64,000 nt of DNA from Streptomyces scabichelini (GTDB taxonomy: Bacteria > Actinomycetota > Actinomycetes > Streptomycetales > Streptomycetaceae), in contig NZ_JAAKZY010000022.1 in NCBI RefSeq assembly GCF_011045015.1, positions 1 to 64,000 of the forward strand, in the 5' to 3' direction. Below are positions 10,647 to 19,351 of the stretch, piece by piece (positions within the stretch are counted from its first letter, which is position 1; each line of letters starts with the position of its first letter). Both the position numbers and the translations under genes were made by a program. The notes beneath the pieces were generated by a model. It was not told where the DNA came from and searched no databases. It was given only the letters and a program-made list of their open reading frames with translations.

Positions 10647-10772
10647 GGCCCCATACTGCCCGTTCCCGACGACATTCCGCTGCCGAGGCCCCCCAGCCTG
10701 TGGATAACTCGTGGGCTTTCTGGACTTTCGCAGGTCAGGGCGATTGTCAGTGGCGGGGTGCACTATCGCGGT

Positions 10773-11174
10773 ATGACCTCATCGACCGATCCGGGTGAAC
10801 TGACCGATCTGCGCAAGACAGTTGAGACCTTCTGGGCCACGGCCGCGGCCCGCGACTGGGCGGCTTTCGCGGAGACACTCGCGGAGGACGTCGTCTACAC
10901 CCTGCCCCAGACGCGCGAGCGCATCCGCGGGCGGGAGAAGTACGTCCGGTTCAACCGGGAGTATCCCGGCGACTGGCATCTGCGGCTCGAGCGCATGGTC
11001 GCCGAGCCCGGGCAGGTCGTCACCTGGATCCACTTCACGGTGGGTCTGGAGGAGATGTACGGCATCTCGTTCTTCACGGGGGACGAGGAGGGCCGCGTCA
11101 TATCGGTCACGGACTTCTGGCCCGAGCCGTACGAGCCTCCGGCGGGGCGGGAGCACTTGGTGGAGCGCTACTGA
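10773..11174 (+). CDS. SnoaL/NTF2-like protein
   Basis: 133 aa, ATG at 10773. The NTF2-fold pattern is visible: FWATAAARDWAAFAETLAEDVVYTLPQTRERIRGREKYVRFNREYPGDWH, then WIHFTVG and SVTDFWPEP. Proteins of this type are small ligand-binding proteins or isomerase-like enzymes of unknown substrate. It is divergent from the S9 peptidase, with about 125 nt between starts. Confidence 0.75.
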   Translation: MTSSTDPGELTDLRKTVETFWATAAARDWAAFAETLAEDVVYTLPQTRERIRGREKYVRFNREYPGDWHLRLERMVAEPGQVVTWIHFTVGLEEMYGISFFTGDEEGRVISVTDFWPEPYEPPAGREHLVERY

Positions 11175-11224
11175 GGCGCGCTCGGCACCTAAGCGGGTCG
11201 GGCGAAGTCCGGTGCGGCTGGGGC

Positions 11225-11335
11225 GCGCCCTTTAGGGGCGCGGGGCAGCATTGAATTGCGGCTCCGCCGCGATGGGGGTCCCCCCGCTCGAGCGCAGCCG
11301 AGAGTGGGGGAGCGACCAGCCACAACGGACCCGCG
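11225..11335. repeat. Dispersed hairpin-rich intergenic repeat, copy 1 (bidirectional terminator-like)
   Basis: It begins with the hairpin GCGCCC-TTTAG-GGGCGC (11225-11241), then GCGGCtccGCCGC, then GGGGGTCCCCCCGCTCGAGCG, GAGAGTGGGGGAGCGACCAG. A second copy lies at 63450-63557 with long identical blocks; the AT-containing decamer between the first two hairpins differs (AGCATTGAAT here, TGTATCAATA there). Both copies lie between convergent genes, consistent with transcription termination from both sides. Confidence 0.75.
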
Positions 11336-11364
11336 GCCTACGTACGACGCTCCCCCCACCCACC

Positions 11365-13518
11365 TCAAACCCGCACACCCGAGCGGAGCGCTCGGCGGCC
11401 CAGCAGTTCTGCGAGCCCGCGTCGGGTGGCGGCCAGGACCACGCGGTCGCCGGGGCCCAGGACATAGCCGGGCGGCAGGTCCCACACCAGGCCCGGTGAC
11501 CGGGCGGGGGCGTCCGGGGCGGGGTTGGTCGTCAAGTCGCGCCGGCGTTCGTCCGGAGCCGCCGTGTCCAGCGCGACGACCCGCCACGCGCCCGCGCGGA
11601 AGGCCTCGGCGACTGTACGGCCCTCAAGTTGCGGATGCCCGGCGACCTCCAGGGCCGCGAAGAGCAGTACCCGGCGTTCGACGGGGATGGCGCCGAGGAT
11701 CTGCCGGCCCATCATCGCCCCGGCGAAGGCGGGCGCGGCCAGGTACGTGACGCTGCGGCTGCGGGTGAGCGCGTAGGGGTGGGCAGAGCGCAGGGTGCGG
11801 TAGACGGCGGTGGCGAAGTCGTCGTCGTACAGCCGCAGGACGGCCCGTAGATCGGGGCGCACCGTCCTGGCGTACAGGGCGGCTTCGAGGTTGGTGGTGT
11901 CCGCGCTGGTCAGGGCGAGCAGTGTGTGCGCCCGGCGGATCTTGGCGGCTTCCAGGACGCCTTCCTGGGTGACGTCGCCGAGGATGACGGGCACGCGCAG
12001 ACGGCGCGCGGTCGCGATCCCGCGTGCCTCTGGGTCCTCTTCGACGCATACGACCGGGGTGTCGAGTTCGCGCAGCCGCGTGAGGACGCGCGTACCGATC
12101 TTGCCGAGTCCGAGCAGGACGACATGGCCGGAGAGACCGCGGGGCGGCCGGCGCAGCGCGGACCCGCTGCGGAACGTGCCGAGGGCTTCGAGGACCGCGG
12201 CGAGCAGCACGGGAAGGAGCAGCAACCCGACGAGGCTGGTGAGGAGTTGGAGGATCTGCCGGCTCTGCGACTGGTCGAGTGCGGGGTCGTTGATGGTGAA
12301 GAGATCGAGCAGGATCAGATACGTGGCGTGCAGCGGGTGGTCGCCCGTCGTCAGCGTCGACGCGACCACGAGCGCGACCACGCAGGCCACCAGGCCCGCG
12401 AGCGACCAGCGCAGACGGCGGGAGAACAGGGTGGCGAAGGGCAGGGCGGGCATGACGCCACGGCCGGCGGGGGCGGTGGGACCGGAGTACGACACCGTTT
12501 CGAGCACGACGGTGCCGCGGCCGGTTGCGGCGGCCACGGAGCTTTCGTCGGGCAGGAGTTGGGGCCCGCTCTCACCGCTGCTCTCGGAACCGTCCGCGCC
12601 TGCCGGGTCGTTGGTCGTCGCCGAGAGCAGGGCCAGCGTGCACAGGCCTGGGTCGGCGATATGCCCCGCGCCCGGCGGTGGCCGTTCCACGGCCCGCAGC
12701 ATCAGTCCCTCCGCCTGCACGACCTTGGTGGTCCCGGCCACCGCGGTCGCCGCCAGGGCGGGCGCGGCGGTGTCGGCGTCGGAGAGGACGGTGGTGGAAG
12801 CGTCGACGAGACCGGGCTCGCGGGACTCACCGTCCCCGGACCTGGACCTGGAGCCGTCCCCGGACCCGGAGCCGTCCCCAGAGCCGTCCCCGGACCCGGC
12901 CATGGCCAGGGTCGAGGCCTGGTCCAGCAGGGCTTTGAGGTGCTGGCCCAGGCGGCGGTTGTAGAGCCGGATGACCAGGCGAAGCCTGGGGTTGAGGCGG
13001 CGGGCGGTGAGCGCGGCGCGGATGTTCGTCTCGTCGTCGTCGTACACGAGCGCCAGCGCGTCCGCCCGCTCGACGCCCACTTCGGCGAGCACGGCCTCAG
13101 TCAGATCTGCGGTCTCCACGACCGTTTCCCCCTGCGGGCCTCCGGCGGTGGTCCGCCCCGACGAAGCCTCGCCCCCGCCATCGCCGTTGCCCGCGGCCCG
13201 GCTCACCGCCGCCGACACCCGGTCGAACAGTGCCGACGCCCGGCCGACGACCGGTGGTCTTACGGTCCGTTCGGCGGACGGCACGACCAGCGTCACCTGC
13301 TCCCCGTACACCCCGCGCAACTCGGCCGCCAGCCGGTGCGCCAGGGCGTCGTCCCCGCACACCACCATGTGCGCGGCACCGTCACCTGACCTGCTCTGAT
13401 TCGGAAGGCTCGCCACACCAGCAAAGACTGCCTCACCAGCACGGGTGGTTCCACCGCCGCCCTTGACGTATCTCCCGCGTTCCTGCCGGTCCGAAATTCC
13501 CTGGGGTGGCCGGTGCAC
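11365..13518 (-). CDS. RCK/TrkA-N NAD-binding ion-channel-like protein
   Basis: 717 aa from ATG 13518; the true start may be Met51 (MVVCGDDALAHRLAAEL), where the first Rossmann fold begins. Domain order: RCK/TrkA-N 1 (to about 190), a Gly/Ser/Asp-rich linker coded by near-repeats, two hydrophobic segments (SLAGLVACVVALVVASTLTTG and ILQLLTSLVGLLLLPVLLAAVLEAL) flanking a pore-loop-like stretch (YLILLDLFTINDP), then RCK 2 (VVLLGLGKIGTRVL, CVEEDPEARGIATARRL, VILGDVTQ) and a TrkA-C-like end. This suggests an NAD-regulated ion conductance. The pore stretch lacks a canonical TVGYG filter. Confidence 0.72.
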   Translation of the reverse strand: MHRPPQGISDRQERGRYVKGGGGTTRAGEAVFAGVASLPNQSRSGDGAAHMVVCGDDALAHRLAAELRGVYGEQVTLVVPSAERTVRPPVVGRASALFDRVSAAVSRAAGNGDGGGEASSGRTTAGGPQGETVVETADLTEAVLAEVGVERADALALVYDDDETNIRAALTARRLNPRLRLVIRLYNRRLGQHLKALLDQASTLAMAGSGDGSGDGSGSGDGSRSRSGDGESREPGLVDASTTVLSDADTAAPALAATAVAGTTKVVQAEGLMLRAVERPPPGAGHIADPGLCTLALLSATTNDPAGADGSESSGESGPQLLPDESSVAAATGRGTVVLETVSYSGPTAPAGRGVMPALPFATLFSRRLRWSLAGLVACVVALVVASTLTTGDHPLHATYLILLDLFTINDPALDQSQSRQILQLLTSLVGLLLLPVLLAAVLEALGTFRSGSALRRPPRGLSGHVVLLGLGKIGTRVLTRLRELDTPVVCVEEDPEARGIATARRLRVPVILGDVTQEGVLEAAKIRRAHTLLALTSADTTNLEAALYARTVRPDLRAVLRLYDDDFATAVYRTLRSAHPYALTRSRSVTYLAAPAFAGAMMGRQILGAIPVERRVLLFAALEVAGHPQLEGRTVAEAFRAGAWRVVALDTAAPDERRRDLTTNPAPDAPARSPGLVWDLPPGYVLGPGDRVVLAATRRGLAELLGRRALRSGVRV

Positions 13519-13537
13519 ATCTGCCTAGGGTGACCAC

Positions 13538-14836
13538 ATGAGCCGCCACCGCCAGGACACAGACGTACGAGCCATAGACGTACGAGACGTACGAGACATG
13601 GACGTACGCCCGATCACCGAAGCCGAGCTACCGGACTGGACCCGCGCGCTGAACACCGGTTTTCTGCGACCGCCTGCCGTGTCGGAGGCCGAGGTCGCGG
13701 ACCGGAGTACGTACACCGTGCCGGAGCGGACCCTGGGGGCGTTCGACGGCGGGCGGTGCGTGGCGACGTTCCGGTCGTTCGCGCAGGAGCTCACGGCGGT
13801 GGGCGGGACTGTCGTACCGGCCGACGCCATTTCGAATGTGACCGTCACCCCCACCCACCGCCGGCGTGGGCTGCTCACGCGGATGATGGCGCGGGACCTG
13901 GCCGCCGCGAAGGAGCGGGGCGACGTCGTGGCGACGTTGATCGCCGCGGAGTATCAGATCTACGGGCGGTACGGGTTCGGACCGGCCACCACCGCCACCG
14001 AGTGGACGATCGATGTGCCGCGGACGGGTCTTGATCCCCGGTGGGCGGGCCCGGACGACGGCGGGCGGATCGACCTCGTGGACGGCGAGGACGTACGCAA
14101 GATCGGGCCGGAGCTGCATGAGCGGCTCAGGCGGGTCCAGGCCGGGGTGGTCGACCGGGACGAGCGGTGGTGGCAGGCTGCCACCGGTGCGCTGACGCTG
14201 GACCGGGAGAAGTGGACCGAGCTTTTCTACGCCGCCTACCGGAATGCGCACGGCGAGGTCGAGGGCCTGCTCACCTACACCGTCGACGACCACTGGGGCG
14301 ATGCCAAGCAGCCGCTCAACACGGCGACGGTGAAGGACATGATCGCGGTGTCTCCGGCCGCGGAGCGCGCGCTGTGGCGGTACCTCTGCTCGGTGGACTG
14401 GGTCGCGACGGTGAAGACGGGCTGGCGCGCTCCGGACGACCTGGTGCCGCACCTGCTGCCGGACCCGCGGGCCGCGCGGATCACCACGCAGGCCGACTGG
14501 CTCTGGGTGCGGATCCTGGATGTCGTACGGGCTCTTGAGGCGCGTACGTACGCCGCATCCGGGACGCTCGTGCTGGAGGTCACCGACTCGGACGGCCTGT
14601 CCACCGGGCGGTACCGGCTGGATGCGTCACCGGACGGGGCGAGCTGCGTGCGGACGACGGACGCCGCCGAACTCACGCTGGATGCGGGTGAGTTGGCGGC
14701 GCTCTGGCTCGGGGACGAGTCGGCGGTGCGGCTCGCCGCGCTCGGCCGGGTGGCCGAGTCGCGGGCGGGCGCCGCAACCGCCGCCGACGCCCTGTTGCGT
14801 ACGTCCAGGCGACCGTGGTGCCCGGACGTCTTCTGA
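13538..14836 (+). CDS. Eis-like GNAT N-acetyltransferase
   Basis: 432 aa. The N-terminal GNAT fold has the acetyl-CoA loop [20 protein letters not shown] second GNAT-like half and a C-terminal SCP2-like domain ([37 protein letters not shown]) follow, ending with the free C-terminal DVF typical of the Eis family. Eis proteins acetylate aminoglycosides and other amines. The first 20 codons are a tandem repeat of GACGTACGAG and may not be translated; ATG 13598 ([11 protein letters not shown]) is an alternative start. It is divergent from the RCK gene. Confidence 0.85.
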   Translation: MSRHRQDTDVRAIDVRDVRDMDVRPITEAELPDWTRALNTGFLRPPAVSEAEVADRSTYTVPERTLGAFDGGRCVATFRSFAQELTAVGGTVVPADAISNVTVTPTHRRRGLLTRMMARDLAAAKERGDVVATLIAAEYQIYGRYGFGPATTATEWTIDVPRTGLDPRWAGPDDGGRIDLVDGEDVRKIGPELHERLRRVQAGVVDRDERWWQAATGALTLDREKWTELFYAAYRNAHGEVEGLLTYTVDDHWGDAKQPLNTATVKDMIAVSPAAERALWRYLCSVDWVATVKTGWRAPDDLVPHLLPDPRAARITTQADWLWVRILDVVRALEARTYAASGTLVLEVTDSDGLSTGRYRLDASPDGASCVRTTDAAELTLDAGELAALWLGDESAVRLAALGRVAESRAGAATAADALLRTSRRPWCPDVF

Positions 14837-14890
14837 GTTCGGTGTCACCTCCTTCTCCGTAGCGTGAGGTAACGGACTGACCGAGCTCCC

Positions 14891-14957
14891 GGCTCCCCTC
14901 CGGAAGGGAGCCCGGTCAGCCGGACTGACGGACGGTGGCGTCCGGTCAGCCGGACTG
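14891..14957. terminator. Hairpin and 16-bp direct repeat between convergent genes
   Basis: GGCTCCC (14891-14897) and GGGAGCC (14906-14912) form a stem-loop. CCGGTCAGCCGGACTG occurs twice, at 14912-14927 and 14942-14957, 30 bp apart; the second copy includes the stop codon of the small membrane protein gene. The site separates the acetyltransferase from the convergent membrane protein gene. Confidence 0.5.
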
Positions 14958-15134
14958 GGCCAGCAGCAACACGAGGATGAACGCTCCGATGCCGCCGATG
15001 TAGGTGTTCTTGGCCTTGATGCCGATGGAGAGAGCGACGAACGCGATGAGGCCCATCACCCCGAACTTCAGCTGGACGAACTGTTCGAAGCCGATGATGA
15101 GGCCGGCGATGGCGAGGGTGGCGATGAGCGGCAT
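14946..15134 (-). CDS. Small two-helix membrane protein A of the GntR/HAD island
   Basis: 62 aa with an excellent ribosome site (AAGGAGGGACC 4-5 nt before ATG). Two TM helices: MPLIATLAIAGLIIGFEQFVQ and GVMGLIAFVALSIGI, then KAKNTY and a third hydrophobic stretch IGGIGAFILVLLLAQ. It is paralogous to the genes at 16359 and 19352: the three share G[FL]EQ[FLA]V, a basic/aromatic [LW][KR][FY]G, and G[IV]K/R-x-[KR]N[ST]. It diverges from regulator 1. The function is unknown; size and topology suggest a membrane effector, anchor, holin-like or toxin-like peptide. Confidence 0.75.
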   Translation of the reverse strand: MPLIATLAIAGLIIGFEQFVQLKFGVMGLIAFVALSIGIKAKNTYIGGIGAFILVLLLAQSG

Positions 15135-15218
15135 GACGGTCCCTCCTTCGGGGTGGGGACCCTCCCTGGGACGGGAGGTGGGCCCCCTGGGCGAGGCTTG
15201 GCCGCGTGACCGACGGAA

Positions 15219-15308
15219 TCACCGGCGGTGACCAACTGGTCGATGCAGTCACCGGTGGTGACCAACCTCCGGAAAGTTCGGCCATGTTGCTAAAGTTGGC
15301 GACCAACT
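15219..15308. promoter_or_regulatory. Operator region between membrane protein A and regulator 1
   Basis: Two direct repeats TCACCGGYGGTGACCAAC lie at 15219-15236 and 15249-15266 (30-bp period). A perfect inverted repeat AGTTGG-CGA-CCAACT is at 15294-15308. The same palindrome with a different 3-nt spacer occurs before regulator 2 (16669-16683). Its place between divergent genes and its repetition in front of the closest paralogue make it a strong candidate binding site for this regulator subfamily. Confidence 0.65.
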
Positions 15309-15395
15309 CCAAGGGACTTATCTCCGCTTGGAAGCGTCTCATAACCACCTTCCCAGTAACTGCCCAAAGATGGCGCGAAGTTGTAGTGTTTGGTT

Positions 15396-16310
15396 GTGGA
15401 CCCGGAACACGTCGCCGTCAATGGGCGGAATCGGCCTCAGCGGTCGCATCGGTCACCTCGGTCACACCGCGAGGTGGCAGACGAGTTGCGCAGCCGGATC
15501 AGGTCCGGTGAGCTGCAGCCGGGACAGCGCATGCCCACGCAGGCCAAGCTGGCAGACGAGTTCGGCGTCGAGCGCGGGGCCGTACGCCAGGCACTGCGCA
15601 TCCTGCAGTCGGAACACCTGCTGTCCAACGTGTCCAAAGGGAGCCCGGCGACCGTCGCCCAGCACATAGACCAGGCCCCGCCAGGACCTGGAACTGCGCC
15701 GCAGCCCACCATGGTGGCGCTCGCGCCGCGGATAGCGGCCGCCTTCGCGGCCCCTCACGTGGAGATCGACGCCCTGTGCCTGACGGCGGTCTCCCTCACA
15801 CTCGCCATGGGCGAGCCCCTCCGTCTCATCCACGAAGGCCGTATGAAACCGGCCAAGGTCGATGTCCGGGTGCTGCTTCCGAGCCGTGAGATCGACCTCG
15901 CCTTCCCGGTGCCCGTGACGGGCCGGAGCGAGGACGACCTGCTGCACGAGCGCTGGCTGTCCCAGCGCAACGCCCAGGGCCAGGTCTTACGCCACAACCT
16001 GCTGGCCTTACGGGCCACGCACGGTATCGACGTACGGGTCCTCTTCCGCGCGCTGCCGTTCACTCCGCCGGTCAAGCTGTACCTGCTCAACGGGGCGGAG
16101 GCGCTGTTCGCGTACTACACGCTCACGCGGCGCGGCGAGGAGATCGACCACGAGTACCTGGAGATGTACGACGCCGAGGGTACGCAGTCGATGCTGTTCC
16201 CCTTCGAACAGGGCGCGGGGCTGCGTGACACCACGTTCGTGGAGCAGTCGAATCTGTGGTTCAACGCACTGTGGGAGACCATCAGTTCGGAGCTGGAGCT
16301 CACGAGCTGA
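15396..16310 (+). CDS. GntR-type regulator 1 with unclassified C-terminal sensor domain (two TTA codons)
   Basis: 304 aa from GTG 15396; a TAGTGT -10-like box ends 6 nt upstream and there is no Shine-Dalgarno, so translation is probably leaderless. The GntR winged helix spans about residues 28-85 (VADELRSRIRSGELQPGQRMPTQAKLADEFGVERGAVRQALRIL). Residues ~110-304 form a domain shared by all four regulators here: VRVLLPSREIDLAFP, RALPFTPPVKLYLLNGAEALFAYY, then FVEQSNLWFNALW. It resembles neither UTRA nor FCD. Two in-frame TTA codons (15987 and 16008) imply bldA dependence. Confidence 0.82.
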   Translation: MDPEHVAVNGRNRPQRSHRSPRSHREVADELRSRIRSGELQPGQRMPTQAKLADEFGVERGAVRQALRILQSEHLLSNVSKGSPATVAQHIDQAPPGPGTAPQPTMVALAPRIAAAFAAPHVEIDALCLTAVSLTLAMGEPLRLIHEGRMKPAKVDVRVLLPSREIDLAFPVPVTGRSEDDLLHERWLSQRNAQGQVLRHNLLALRATHGIDVRVLFRALPFTPPVKLYLLNGAEALFAYYTLTRRGEEIDHEYLEMYDAEGTQSMLFPFEQGAGLRDTTFVEQSNLWFNALWETISSELELTS

Positions 16311-16358
16311 GGTCTCCCGGGAGTGGGTCTTCGGGGGCGTGGGCGGGGTCGTCCCAGC

Positions 16359-16547
16359 TCACAGGGCCGGGCCCGTGACGAGCACGGCCAGCAGAAGAGC
16401 CCCGACGGAGCTGCAGGTGGAGTTCTTCGTCTTGATCCCGATGCTGAGCAGAAGCAGGCCGAAGATGCCGACGGGGCCGTACCGCCATTCGACGAGCTGC
16501 TCGAAGCCGACGACGAAGACTGCGGGGATGAGGGCGATGGCGGGCAT
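16359..16547 (-). CDS. Small two-helix membrane protein B of the GntR/HAD island
   Basis: 62 aa, the same length as protein A, with AGGAGG 6-7 nt before ATG 16547. It shares with the paralogues the TM1 motif VVGFEQLVEWRYGPVG, then a hydrophobic segment IFGLLLLSIGIKTKNSTC and a C-terminal hydrophobic stretch. The conserved Glu-Gln pair inside the first helix is unusual for a simple anchor. It lies between regulator 1 (convergent, 48 nt) and regulator 2 (divergent). Confidence 0.75.
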   Translation of the reverse strand: MPAIALIPAVFVVGFEQLVEWRYGPVGIFGLLLLSIGIKTKNSTCSSVGALLLAVLVTGPAL

Positions 16548-16668
16548 GGTGGATCCTCCTTCGGTGAGTGGTGGGGCTTCCGGTGACAGGCAGGGCGTAC
16601 ATCCAGGCGGGTACTGCGTAGCTGCCAAGTGGTTGCGAAAGGAGGGGAAGGTTCCACCATCTTGGCCT

Positions 16669-16725
16669 AGTTGGTTGCCAACTATGACTAACTTACCCTC
16701 AGTTGGTCGAAGGTAACCGACAACT
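16669..16725. promoter_or_regulatory. Operator region between membrane protein B and regulator 2
   Basis: A perfect inverted repeat AGTTGG-TTG-CCAACT is at 16669-16683. A looser dyad AGTTG (16701) / CAACT (16721) follows just upstream of the regulator 2 promoter. The downstream block containing GAAGTTGTAG and GTTTGGT is almost identical to that before regulator 1, with TAGCGT (16759-16764) ending 6 nt before the GTG start. Confidence 0.65.
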
Positions 16726-16770
16726 CCCGAACAACTCGCCTAAGATGGATTGAAGTTGTAGCGTTTGGTC

Positions 16771-17643
16771 GTGACCCAGGAGAACGTTGCAGTGAACGGC
16801 AGCAGAAGGCTCTCGCCCCAGGAGATCGCCGACATCCTGCGGGACCGCATCCGCGGCGGCGAGCTGAGGGCCGGAGACCGCCTGCCCACGCAGGCCGAAC
16901 TCGCCGAGGAGTTCGGCGTGGAGCGCGGCACCGTCCGTCAGGCGCTCCGCGCCCTCCAGGAGGACGGCCTGCTCAGCAACGTCAGCAAGGGCAGCCCGCC
17001 GCGCATCGCCGAGGTGACCCCGCCCACCGACAAGCCCCAGCCGACGATGGTGGGCCTGGCTCCACAGCTGATGCATGCCTTCAAGGCCAAACACGTACGC
17101 ATCGACGCGGCCTGCCTCACCGCCGAGACCCTGCTGACCGCCCTGGCCGAACCGGTGCGCCACATCCACGAGGGCACCATCCGCCCGGAATCCATCGACG
17201 TACGCATCCTGATGCCCTCCCGGGACATCAACCTCGCCTTCCCGGTCCCGGTGGACGGCCGCAGCGATGACGACCCTGTCCACCGGCGCTGGCTGGAGCA
17301 GCGCAACGCCCAGGGCCAGGTTCTGCGCTACAACCTCCAGGCCCTGCGTGCCTCCCACGGCATCGACGTCCATGTGACGTTCCGCGCGCTGCCGTTCACT
17401 CCGCCGGTGAAGCTGTACCTGCTCAACGAGGTCGAGGCCTTGATCGCGTACTACATGCTGACCAGGCGCGAGGAGGAGTGGGACACCGGAACCCTGGACA
17501 TGTACGACGCCCTGGGCTCCGCGTCCCTCCTCTTCTCCTTCGCGAAAGGCGCCGGCGAACGGGACGCGGCCTTCGTCGAACAGTCCCAGAAGTGGTTCGA
17601 CGCCCTCTGGGCAACCATCACCACTGACCTGACACTCTCCTAG
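16771..17643 (+). CDS. GntR-type regulator 2 with shared C-terminal sensor domain
   Basis: 290 aa from GTG 16771, likely leaderless. The winged helix (IADILRDRIRGGELRAGDRLPTQAELAEEFGVERGTVRQALRAL) is followed by LLSNVSKGSPP and the same C-terminal domain as regulator 1 (VRILMPSRDINLAFPVPV, RALPFTPPVKLYLLNEVEALIAYYML, FVEQSQKWFDALW). Regulators 1 and 2 form one subfamily. Its TAG stop overlaps the GTG of the HAD gene by one base (TAGTG), so the two are co-expressed. Confidence 0.82.
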   Translation: MTQENVAVNGSRRLSPQEIADILRDRIRGGELRAGDRLPTQAELAEEFGVERGTVRQALRALQEDGLLSNVSKGSPPRIAEVTPPTDKPQPTMVGLAPQLMHAFKAKHVRIDAACLTAETLLTALAEPVRHIHEGTIRPESIDVRILMPSRDINLAFPVPVDGRSDDDPVHRRWLEQRNAQGQVLRYNLQALRASHGIDVHVTFRALPFTPPVKLYLLNEVEALIAYYMLTRREEEWDTGTLDMYDALGSASLLFSFAKGAGERDAAFVEQSQKWFDALWATITTDLTLS

Positions 17644-18407
17644 TGACTTCTGATACGACGCAGACTGAGCTGGTGACAGCAGAGACAGAGAACTTGCGGA
17701 GACTGATCACGGGAGCGCGGTTCGTCCTGTGGGACTTCGACGGTCCGATATGCCGGTTGTTCGCGGGGCACAAGGCGGGGCGCGTGGCGAGCGACCTGGT
17801 GGAGTGGCTCGAACGACAGGGCCTGCACGGGCTGCTGACGGAGACGGAACGCGAGTCCCTGGACCCGCACAGCGTCCTGCGCGCCGTCGATCGCCTGCAC
17901 CCCGGCAGTGACCTCGTGGCGGAACTGGAGGAACGTCTCACCCAGGAGGAACTCCGGGCGGCGTCCTCGTCGATGCCCACGGCGTACGCCGACCCGTTGA
18001 TACGCACCTGGACGGCGGTGGGCGCCCGGCTGGCCATCGCCACGAACAACTCCCCGCGGGTGGTCCGCAAATACCTGGCGAGCCGCGGCCTGGTCTCCTC
18101 CTTCGCCCCCCACATCTACGGCCGCTCCCAGGACCTGCAACGCCTCAAGCCGGACCCGTACTACCTGCGCTGCGCGCTCAACGCGATGGGAGCGGCGCCG
18201 TCCGCAGCACTGATGATCGGCGACGCGCCCTCCGACTTCGTCGCTGCTCGGCAGGCTGGTGTTCCGTTCTTGGGCTACGCGCGTAACGGGCACAAGAACA
18301 AGCTCCTCCAGGAGGCGGGCACGGATCCCCACCACATCGTGGACTCGTTGGAGCCGGTGCTGAGGCTTTTGCGGACGGAGGGCTTGAGTCGCGCCCGGAG
18401 GCCGTGA
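17643..18407 (+). CDS. HAD-superfamily hydrolase 1
   Basis: 254 aa, start GTG coupled to the regulator 2 stop. HAD motifs: I FVLWDFDGPICRLFAG (nucleophile and acid/base Asp), II AIATNNSP, III Lys in RLKPDPYYL, IV LMIGDAPSDFVAA. A helical cap lies between I and II, as in the phosphoglycolate phosphatase-like type. It is expected to dephosphorylate a small phosphorylated metabolite. DFDGPIC is shared with the second HAD here (20542), which suggests a common substrate class. Operon context makes it a candidate target or ligand-remover for the adjacent regulators. Confidence 0.85.
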   Translation: MTSDTTQTELVTAETENLRRLITGARFVLWDFDGPICRLFAGHKAGRVASDLVEWLERQGLHGLLTETERESLDPHSVLRAVDRLHPGSDLVAELEERLTQEELRAASSSMPTAYADPLIRTWTAVGARLAIATNNSPRVVRKYLASRGLVSSFAPHIYGRSQDLQRLKPDPYYLRCALNAMGAAPSAALMIGDAPSDFVAARQAGVPFLGYARNGHKNKLLQEAGTDPHHIVDSLEPVLRLLRTEGLSRARRP

Positions 18408-18422
18408 GACGAACGGCTGTGC

Positions 18423-18434
18423 GTCCAATTGGAC
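18423..18434. promoter_or_regulatory. Palindromic operator upstream of regulator 3
   Basis: GTCCAATTGGAC is a perfect 12-bp palindrome just upstream of a -35-like TTGCTT (18439-18444), 15-nt spacer, and TACTGT (18460-18465), which ends 6 nt before the GTG of regulator 3. The identical palindrome recurs at 19573-19584, near membrane protein C and regulator 4. Confidence 0.65.
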
Positions 18435-18471
18435 TGGCTTGCTTGGTGGTTGACGGAGGTACTGTCGGTGC

Positions 18472-19344
18472 GTGGGCGGGTACTGGACGGGAGAGCGGGG
18501 TGGCTGGGAGTTCGAGCGTGTCCTGGAGGCGCTGCGGACTCGCCTGACTGACGGCACGTACCAGGTCGGCAACCGGCTGCCGTCGCAGCGAGAGCTCGCC
18601 GAACACTTCCGTGTCTCCCGGGACACCGTGCAGCGGGTTCTGAAGGCGCTGCACGGCGAAGGCTGGATCGAATCGCGTTCGGGCAGCGGAACCCGCGTGA
18701 TCAGGACACAGCGGATCCAGTCCCCGACGGCGGGAGCAGCGCGATGGGGTCGCGCCGTGACGCTGTCCAGTCTCATCAGTAGGGCATTCGAGCAGCCCGA
18801 GGTCACCCTGGATGTCTACACACTGACGTCCGAGTCCCTCAACGCCCACGTCAGGGTGCAGACGGAACGGATCCGCGCGAAGGAGACAGCACCGCAGCGC
18901 ATCGCGCTGCGCATGCTGCTGCCTTCCGAGCAACTGGAACTGCCCTATCCGCGAGCCATGGACCCCGCCTACAACGAGGCCATGCGACAACGCATCCTCG
19001 GCATCGCCCGCCGGCACACGGCGTCGCTGCGAGGCGCCCTACGGGACCTGCGGACCGAGGGCCTGGTCCCCATCGTGGACGTCGAGATCCGGCATGTGCC
19101 GCTGACCCCGGCATTCAAGCTCTACGTGTTCAACGGTGCCGAAGTGCTGCACGGCCCGTACGAGGTGGTCGAGCGCCGCATCGAGCTGGAGAGCGGCGAG
19201 GAGATCGATGCCCTCGACGTGCTCGGCCTCGGGGCCGTCCTCACGCACTACGTCAAGGACGACGACCCGGATTCACAGGGGTCGGTCTTCGTCGACAGCA
19301 TGCAGTCCTGGTTCGACTCCCTCTGGAACCTGCTCGCCGAGTAG
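18472..19344 (+). CDS. GntR-type regulator 3 with shared C-terminal sensor domain
   Basis: 290 aa from GTG 18472, likely leaderless. The winged helix is FERVLEALRTRLTDGTYQVGNRLPSQRELAEHFRVSRDTVQRVLKAL. The C-terminal domain has VTLDVYTLTSESLNAH, RMLLPSEQLELPYPR, RHVPLTPAFKLYVFNGAEVLHGPYEV, LTHYVKDDDPDSQGSVFVDSMQSWFDSLW. Together with regulator 4 it forms the second subfamily, with more divergent DNA-recognition helices than regulators 1 and 2. It converges with membrane protein C. Confidence 0.82.
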   Translation: MGGYWTGERGGWEFERVLEALRTRLTDGTYQVGNRLPSQRELAEHFRVSRDTVQRVLKALHGEGWIESRSGSGTRVIRTQRIQSPTAGAARWGRAVTLSSLISRAFEQPEVTLDVYTLTSESLNAHVRVQTERIRAKETAPQRIALRMLLPSEQLELPYPRAMDPAYNEAMRQRILGIARRHTASLRGALRDLRTEGLVPIVDVEIRHVPLTPAFKLYVFNGAEVLHGPYEVVERRIELESGEEIDALDVLGLGAVLTHYVKDDDPDSQGSVFVDSMQSWFDSLWNLLAE

Positions 19345-19351
19345 CCAGTCC

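Noticed and set aside
12830..12905. Near-repeats of GTCCCCGGACCCGGAGCC type
   Set aside because: They encode the Gly/Ser/Asp-rich linker of the RCK protein in frame; no mobile or regulatory feature is needed.
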